Source of the DNA: CAZSVI01 sp964610205
Lineage (GTDB): Bacteria > Bacillota > Clostridia > DSM-8532
Direction of reading: 5' to 3'
Assembly: GCA_964610205.1 (NCBI GenBank)
Contig: CAZSVI010000123.1
Coordinates: 1 to 11,054 of the forward strand
DNA: 11,054 bases
Shown: positions 6,225-11,054 of the stretch, piece by piece
Layout of the letters: each line of letters opens with the position of its first letter
How positions within the stretch are numbered: the stretch's first letter is position 1
Notes under the pieces: generated by a model
What the model saw: the letters and a program-made list of their open reading frames with translations, nothing else
Told to the model about the DNA's origin: nothing
The model's database searches: none
Program-made: the position numbers and the translations under genes

Positions 6225-8054
6225 ATGTCTGCTGCTTATAAGGAATTAAGAAATATTGCTATTATTGCTCATGTGGATCATGGGAAAACAACTCTGGTGG
6301 ATGCCATGCTGAAACAAAGCGGTATCTTCAGGATTAATGAAAAAGTAATGGAACGTGTGATGGATTCCAACGATCTTGAACGGGAGAAGGGGATAACCAT
6401 CATGTCAAAGAATACGGCTGTTCTATATAAGGGGGTTCGTATCAATATTGTTGATACGCCGGGTCATGCCGATTTTGGGGGGGAAGTGGAACGAATCCTG
6501 AAAATGGTGGATGGTGTGCTTCTTCTGGTAGACGCTTTTGAAGGGCCAATGCCCCAGACCCGTTTTGTATTGAAAAAAGCTTTAAATATGAATCTTAAGC
6601 CCATAGTTGTTATCAATAAAATCGACCGAAGAGAGGCCCGCGCTCAGGAGGTTATTGATGAAATTCTGGACCTTTTCATAGAACTGGAGGCCCATGACGA
6701 TCAATTGGATTTTCCGGTGGTTTTCGCCTCCGGTCGTGACGGGTATGCTTTTTTAGATACCCGGGAAAATATTATGGACTTGTCCGCGCTCTTTGAGGCC
6801 ATATTACAGTTTGTTCCCGCCCCGGAAGGAGACACCGCTGCACCCCTTCAGCTTCTGATTTCAAGCCTGGAGTATGATGATTATGTCGGTAGAATTGCAA
6901 TCGGGCGGATTGAAAGGGGTACCCTGACAAAAGGACAAAGGGCAGTCGTTTGCAGAAAGGATGGAAGCATTGAGCCTATAAAAGTCGGAGTTGTTCAAAT
7001 ATTTACAGGACTTAAGAGGGTTGATGTGGAACAGGCTTCTGCCGGTGAGATTGTATGTTTGACGGGAGCGGAGGACATAACTATCGGGGAAACCATATGC
7101 GATGCGGAAAACCCGGAACCGTTGTCTTTTGTCAACCTTGATGAGCCTACCATTTCAATGCAGTTTATTGTAAACAACAGTCCATTTGCCGGAAGGGAAG
7201 GCAGCTTTGTTACTTCAAGACATTTACGCAGCAGGCTCTTCAAGGAAAAGGAAACCAATCTGAGCCTGAAGGTTGAAGAAACGGATTCACCGGACAATTT
7301 CAAGGTATCGGGAAGAGGGGAACTGCATCTTGCTATTCTTATAGAAACTATGAGAAGGGAAGGATATGAGTTTCAGGTGTCCAAGCCGGAGGTTCTGACA
7401 AAATATTCGGACGGAGTATTGTATGAGCCGGTGGAGGATCTGATAGTTGATGTTCCTGAAGAGTATATGGGTAATGTAATGGAAAAACTGGGTTCCCGCA
7501 AGGGTGAAATTGTTAATATGCATGCTCCGGATCAGGGACTTGTCAGGCTTGAGTATAAGATACCCGCCAGAGGACTCATCGGTTTTCGTTCGGAGTTTTT
7601 GACGGACACAAGAGGAAATGGTATAATGAATCATGTTTTTCATGGATATGAACCTTACCGCGGAGAGGTCAGGAACAGAACCCGGGGCTCGTTAGTCGCC
7701 TGGGAGACGGGTGAAGCCGTTACTTACGGGCTGTATAACGCACAGGATCGCGGTATTCTGTTTATAAACCCGGGGCAGCAGGTGTATGAGGGCATGGTTG
7801 TTGGAGAAAGCGCAAGAGTTGAAGATCTTGTGATAAACGTATGTAAAAAGAAACATGTTACAAACATCAGGGCATCCGGCTCAGATGAGGCGTTAAGGCT
7901 GGTGCCTCCCAAAACTATGAGCCTTGAGTCCTGCCTTGAATTTATTGCCGACGATGAATTGGTGGAAATAACACCAAAAAACATACGATTAAGAAAGAAA
8001 ATTCTGGATGCCGGGCTTCGGGCGAAGGAAAGAAAGGTTACGAATAACAGGTAA
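6225..8054 (+). CDS. typA: Ribosome-associated translational GTPase TypA/BipA
   Basis: EF-G-like GTPase that binds the ribosome and helps 50S assembly and stress or cold adaptation. Its 609 residues match the family length of about 610. The GTP-binding motifs are complete: G1 AHVDHGKT (15-22), switch region EREKGITIMS (52-61) with the conserved Thr58, G3 DTPGH (77-81) followed by ADFGGEVER, and G4 NKID (131-134). Domain II follows (about 205-300), then the EF-G III/V-like domains, including GRGELHLAIL and PARGLIGFRSEF, and the C-terminal domain unique to TypA with NVCKKKHVTNIRASGSDEA. The promoter and ribosome binding site are excellent. It is the first gene of the right-hand unit, and mltG starts 38 nt after its stop. 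Nothing looks altered. Confidence 0.97.
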   Translation: MSAAYKELRNIAIIAHVDHGKTTLVDAMLKQSGIFRINEKVMERVMDSNDLEREKGITIMSKNTAVLYKGVRINIVDTPGHADFGGEVERILKMVDGVLLLVDAFEGPMPQTRFVLKKALNMNLKPIVVINKIDRREARAQEVIDEILDLFIELEAHDDQLDFPVVFASGRDGYAFLDTRENIMDLSALFEAILQFVPAPEGDTAAPLQLLISSLEYDDYVGRIAIGRIERGTLTKGQRAVVCRKDGSIEPIKVGVVQIFTGLKRVDVEQASAGEIVCLTGAEDITIGETICDAENPEPLSFVNLDEPTISMQFIVNNSPFAGREGSFVTSRHLRSRLFKEKETNLSLKVEETDSPDNFKVSGRGELHLAILIETMRREGYEFQVSKPEVLTKYSDGVLYEPVEDLIVDVPEEYMGNVMEKLGSRKGEIVNMHAPDQGLVRLEYKIPARGLIGFRSEFLTDTRGNGIMNHVFHGYEPYRGEVRNRTRGSLVAWETGEAVTYGLYNAQDRGILFINPGQQVYEGMVVGESARVEDLVINVCKKKHVTNIRASGSDEALRLVPPKTMSLESCLEFIADDELVEITPKNIRLRKKILDAGLRAKERKVTNNR

Positions 8055-8092
8055 CAGGGGACACACGGAATCAGATTCGGGAAGGTGAGCCT

Positions 8093-9190
8093 ATGGCAAG
8101 AGCAGGAAAGAAAAAGAAAAGATTATTTCTTCGGTTTTTAATTTTTGTTGTTTTATGCATGGCATTATTCTTTTCGGCTGCATATGTATCATACAGCTAT
8201 CTTGCGAGGTATGGACTCGAATATATGGAAAAGGGCGAGATTGAAATTCCAACTGAGGATCAGGTTGAAATTGAAATTCCTGTCGGATATACTACAACGG
8301 ATATTATTTCCCTTCTCGAAAGGGAAGGTTTTGTGGAATACCCATGGCTGTTTAAATTTCTGTCGTTTCTAAACGGGTATGACGATAAATATAAAGCCGG
8401 AAGGCACATCATCAGCAAAAATCTAAACTATGAGGGGCTGATGCTGGTTTTAACAAACACACCGCTTGCTAATCCGACAAAAGACATACGAATCCCGGAA
8501 GGGTTTACTGTGGTTGAACTGCTGGACTATCTCGAGGAAAGAGATTTTATAGAACGGAAAAGGCTTGAATCCCTATGTATGACGGCCATAAAAAAATATA
8601 AATTTCTTGAAAATGTTCCGGAACGGAAGTATCCCCTGGAAGGTTATCTGTATCCTGATACCTATAAGATTGATCTGGAATGGAAGGAAGAAGAAATTGT
8701 CGACAGGCTGCTCAGGGAGTTTGACTCAATATTCAAGTCCGAGTATTATGACCGTGCGGCGGAATTGGGAATGACTATAGACGAAGTTGTAACGCTGGCG
8801 TCCATTATAGAGATGGAGGCAAAATACGCCGAGGACTACAAAAAAATATCCAGTGTTTTTCATAACAGGCTGAACAGCCGTGGGTTCCCAAATCTTGAAA
8901 CCGATGTTACCATCCAATACGCGAGAATAATGGCCGGGTTGGGACGGATTCAGATAGTCACCTACAAGGATCTGGAGATAGACAGCCCATACAACACATA
9001 TAAAAATCCGGGGCTTCCTCCCGGGCCAATATGCTCTCCCCGGGTTGATGCCATTGAAGCGGCCCTGTATCCCGAGGATACGAATTATTACTTTTTCTTC
9101 TCACCGCCCGATGGTGACGGCTCGGTTGTATATAATGAATCAATAACCGGGCATATCAGGGACCAGAAAGCGTATGGGATGATAAAATAG
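8093..9190 (+). CDS. mltG: Endolytic murein transglycosylase MltG (YceG/YrrL)
   Basis: Membrane-anchored lytic transglycosylase that cuts nascent peptidoglycan strands and sets glycan length. The protein has 365 residues. Basic residues (KKKKR, 7-10) precede one membrane segment (about 12-36), placing the rest outside the cell. A LysM-like region (about 58-125) leads to the YceG catalytic domain with the sequences LEGYLYPDTY (182-191), TLASIIEMEA (234-243), VFHNRL (255-260) and PGLPPGPICSP (306-316). Glu240 in ASIIE matches the catalytic Glu of E. coli MltG (Glu218). GAAGGTGAG (8081-8089) is the ribosome binding site. A short in-frame duplication, TTGAAATTCC at 8241-8250 and again 30 bp later, encodes the repeated EIEIP in the linker after the membrane segment. 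The order mltG-trmR-trhP equals yrrL-yrrM-yrrN in B. subtilis. Confidence 0.95.
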   Translation: MARAGKKKKRLFLRFLIFVVLCMALFFSAAYVSYSYLARYGLEYMEKGEIEIPTEDQVEIEIPVGYTTTDIISLLEREGFVEYPWLFKFLSFLNGYDDKYKAGRHIISKNLNYEGLMLVLTNTPLANPTKDIRIPEGFTVVELLDYLEERDFIERKRLESLCMTAIKKYKFLENVPERKYPLEGYLYPDTYKIDLEWKEEEIVDRLLREFDSIFKSEYYDRAAELGMTIDEVVTLASIIEMEAKYAEDYKKISSVFHNRLNSRGFPNLETDVTIQYARIMAGLGRIQIVTYKDLEIDSPYNTYKNPGLPPGPICSPRVDAIEAALYPEDTNYYFFFSPPDGDGSVVYNESITGHIRDQKAYGMIK

Positions 9191-9194
9191 ATAT

Positions 9195-9209
9195 GGAGTG
9201 TTTACTCTG
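9195..9209 (+). promoter_or_regulatory. Ribosome binding site and ambiguous non-ATG start of trmR
   Basis: GGAG (9195-9198) overlaps the in-frame GTG (9198-9200), so it cannot serve that codon. It is 8 nt from an in-frame CTG (9207-9209). No better ribosome binding site lies before the GTG. The same bases form a 4-bp stem, GAGT-GTTT-ACTC (9196-9207), covering most of the binding site. The first in-frame ATG (9255) would remove a conserved N-terminal helix. Confidence 0.45.
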
Positions 9210-9857
9210 GATAGTGAAATTACTTATCCATACATTAATAGTTTCCTGTCGGAAATGTTTACACGGGATGACCCTGTTCTTTTTGGCATGGAGGATTATG
9301 CCCGCAGAAATCATATTCCCATAATACAACCCGAATCGGCCCGCCTTCTTGAGACTCTCTGTGCCCTTTCAAAACCCGGGCGTATTCTTGAAATAGGTAC
9401 CGCTATAGGTTATTCAACCATCATACTGGCCAGAACCCTTGATTCCTCTGGTATTATTGATTCTGTCGAAATGGATGAGGACAGGATGATTACTGCCCGA
9501 AAATTCATAAAACAGGCGGGCCTGGAGGAAAACATACGTCTGCTGCATGGCGATGCTTTTGAAGTATTGCAGTGTCTCAGCACGCCATACGATTTGATTT
9601 TTCTTGACGCGGCCAAAGGCCAATACCCTGATTATCTGCCTCACTGCCTTCGGCTTCTGACACCCGGTGGGCTTTTTATTTCCGATAATATCCTGTATGG
9701 GGGAATGGTTGCAAAGTCCGGTTGGCCTGAGCATAAACATCGTACGATAACGGTAAGACTAAGAGAATACGTAAAAAAGCTTTGCAGTATTGAAAACCTT
9801 GTTACAAGCATTGTCCCGATTGGAGACGGGATGTCGGTCAGCTATAGGAAGGGATGA
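9198..9857 (+). CDS. trmR: tRNA 5-hydroxyuridine methyltransferase TrmR (YrrM-type O-methyltransferase)
   Basis: SAM-dependent, metal-dependent O-methyltransferase. The B. subtilis homologue converts 5-hydroxyuridine at tRNA position 34 to 5-methoxyuridine. Numbered from the GTG, the SAM motif is ILEIGTAIGYST (63-74), the acidic residue after strand 2 lies in VEMDED (90-95), and HGDA (117-120) follows. Probable metal ligands are Asp137 in LDAAKGQY and Asp163-Asn164 in SDNILYGG. Length is 219 residues from GTG 9198 or 216 from CTG 9207, both normal for a family of about 215. The start is uncertain: I give the GTG as the conventional call, but ribosome binding site spacing favours the CTG. The gene begins 7 nt after mltG and ends 4 nt before trhP, which encodes the enzyme class that makes its substrate, so the specific function is well supported by context. 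A catechol-type small-molecule methyltransferase is the less likely alternative. Confidence 0.85.
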   Translation: MFTLDSEITYPYINSFLSEMFTRDDPVLFGMEDYARRNHIPIIQPESARLLETLCALSKPGRILEIGTAIGYSTIILARTLDSSGIIDSVEMDEDRMITARKFIKQAGLEENIRLLHGDAFEVLQCLSTPYDLIFLDAAKGQYPDYLPHCLRLLTPGGLFISDNILYGGMVAKSGWPEHKHRTITVRLREYVKKLCSIENLVTSIVPIGDGMSVSYRKG

Positions 9858-9861
9858 AACA

Positions 9862-11054
9862 ATGAAGGCAGAATTGCTTGCCCCAGCAGGTAACCTTGAA
9901 AAATTGAAAATAGCGGTTCAATATGGTGCGGACGCTGTTTATATTGCGGGTGAACGGTTCGGATTAAGGGCCGGGGCCGGTAATTTTACTCTTTGTGAGA
10001 TGAAGGAAGGTCTTCAGTTTGCTCATAATAAAAATAAAAAAGTGTATGTTACCATGAATGTACTGCCTCATAACAGTGATCTTAACGGAATGGAGACGTA
10101 TATACGTGATATTGCGGACTTTGGTGTCGATGCCGTTATTGTTTCAGATCCGGGGGTATTTTCTCTTGTCAGGGAAATAAATCCGGGTATGCCAATCCAT
10201 ATTAGCACACAGGCGAATGTAACAAATTTCAGGAGCGCACTCTTCTGGCAGCAGCAAGGAGTTTCCAGAATTATTGCCGCCAGGGAACTCTCGCTGGAAG
10301 AATTAAAATTTATTAAAAGGATGCTTCCGGGCATTGAACTTGAAGTATTTGTACACGGCGCCATGTGTATATCCTATTCGGGCAGATGCCTTCTAAGCAA
10401 TTTTATGTGCGGACGGGATGCAAACCGAGGCGACTGCGCGCATCCGTGCCGGTGGAAGTATCATTTGGTTGAGGAAAACCGGCCTGGTGAATATTTCCCG
10501 GTAATAGAGGATGAATCCGGAACTTTTATTTTTAATTCAAAGGATTTATGCATGATTCAGTCTATTCCGGAGCTTATTGATTCGGGTGTAAACAGCCTCA
10601 AAATTGAAGGCCGGATGAAAAGCGCCTTTTACGTGGCAACTGTTGTAAGGGCTTACCGCTCTGCTATTGATGCTTACTATAAAAACCCGGAAGGGTATGT
10701 GTTTCAGAATAATTGGCTCGAAGAGGTATCAAAGGTAAGCCACAGAAGCTTTACCACCGGGTTTTTACTGGGTAAACCAGGGTCTGAAAGCCAGAACTAT
10801 GGTACAGGTAATTATATAAAAACCTGGGAGTTTGCAGGCGTTGTCCGGTTCTTTTGCGATAAGGATAAAATAGCGGTTATAGAACAACGGAACAGGATAT
10901 TGAAAGGCGACACAATTGAGATTATGCAGCCCGATGGACAGGATATTTCATTTGTTGTGGATGATATGTGGGATATGGATGGGAACATAATAACAAGCGC
11001 CCCTCATGCTCAGATGAATATAAGGATAAAAACCTCAAGACCGGTACTGCCGGG
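9862..11054 (+). CDS. trhP: U32-family tRNA U34 hydroxylation protein TrhP (3' truncated by window)
   Basis: Annotated historically as peptidase U32, but the B. subtilis (YrrN/YrrO) and E. coli homologues act in prephenate-dependent hydroxylation of tRNA U34, giving 5-hydroxyuridine. The frame runs off the window after 397 codons. The N-terminus is MKAELLAPAGNLEKLKIAV, followed by YGADAVYIAG. The U32 signature is VFVHGAMCISYSGRCLLSNF (162-181). Cysteines 169, 176, 192 and 230 have nearly the spacing of the Fe-S ligands described for UbiU; Cys183 and Cys196 are also present. SLKIEGRMKS (245-254) is another conserved U32 block. AGGAAGGG (9846-9853) precedes the ATG by 8 nt. The start lies 4 nt after the trmR stop, suggesting translational coupling. 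Whether the gene is the long clostridial single-protein form or is followed by a second subunit is outside the window. Confidence 0.87.
   Translation, partial: MKAELLAPAGNLEKLKIAVQYGADAVYIAGERFGLRAGAGNFTLCEMKEGLQFAHNKNKKVYVTMNVLPHNSDLNGMETYIRDIADFGVDAVIVSDPGVFSLVREINPGMPIHISTQANVTNFRSALFWQQQGVSRIIAARELSLEELKFIKRMLPGIELEVFVHGAMCISYSGRCLLSNFMCGRDANRGDCAHPCRWKYHLVEENRPGEYFPVIEDESGTFIFNSKDLCMIQSIPELIDSGVNSLKIEGRMKSAFYVATVVRAYRSAIDAYYKNPEGYVFQNNWLEEVSKVSHRSFTTGFLLGKPGSESQNYGTGNYIKTWEFAGVVRFFCDKDKIAVIEQRNRILKGDTIEIMQPDGQDISFVVDDMWDMDGNIITSAPHAQMNIRIKTSRPVLP

Noticed and set aside
9255..9257. ATG 9255 as the trmR start
   Set aside because: It would delete the N-terminal helix that family members keep and has no good ribosome binding site.
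10068..10364. Reverse-strand open frame opposite trhP
   Set aside because: It is antisense to conserved U32 sequence and shows no protein features.

Overview
The window reads as a moderately AT-rich chromosomal segment of a Gram-positive anaerobe, most likely class Clostridia (Bacillota). The reasons are strong GGAGG-type ribosome binding sites, AT-rich spacers, a Clostridia-style MurD C-terminus, and gene orders shared with Bacillus subtilis (yeaC-yeaD-yebA and yrrL-yrrM-yrrN). All genes lie on the + strand. I see no rRNA, tRNA, CRISPR array, phage gene or transposase gene. The genes themselves are mostly core functions. The unusual material is in the three larger spacers, which are packed with inverted repeats.

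Layout. (1) 1-822: the last 273 codons of murD, cut by the window edge. (2) 823-1082: a spacer with several dyads and no gene. (3) 1083-6037: a three-gene set of MoxR-family AAA+ ATPase, DUF58 protein and multi-membrane-segment transglutaminase with a DUF4129 tail. Such sets are thought to assemble or activate envelope functions. The usually tight MoxR-DUF58 junction is opened here by 304 bp. That gap holds a MITE-like element (18-bp terminal inverted repeats, TA on both sides, inserted exactly at the moxR stop codon) followed by three more hairpins. (4) 6038-6224: a long imperfect palindrome starting right after the transglutaminase stop and followed by T-runs (probable terminator), then a good sigma-A promoter. 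(5) 6225-11054: typA/bipA, mltG, trmR and trhP (3' end outside the window), spaced 38, 7 and 4 nt apart, probably one transcript.

How the genes fit together. MurD makes a peptidoglycan precursor, the MoxR/DUF58/transglutaminase set is an envelope-associated module, and MltG cuts nascent glycan strands, so the left and middle parts share a cell-envelope theme. TypA is a ribosome-binding GTPase. TrmR and TrhP act in sequence on U34 of tRNA (hydroxylation, then O-methylation to 5-methoxyuridine), so the right part also carries a translation theme. I do not see a clearly new multi-gene system. The best leads are the TA-flanked element between moxR and the DUF58 gene, and the 109-nt palindrome before typA.
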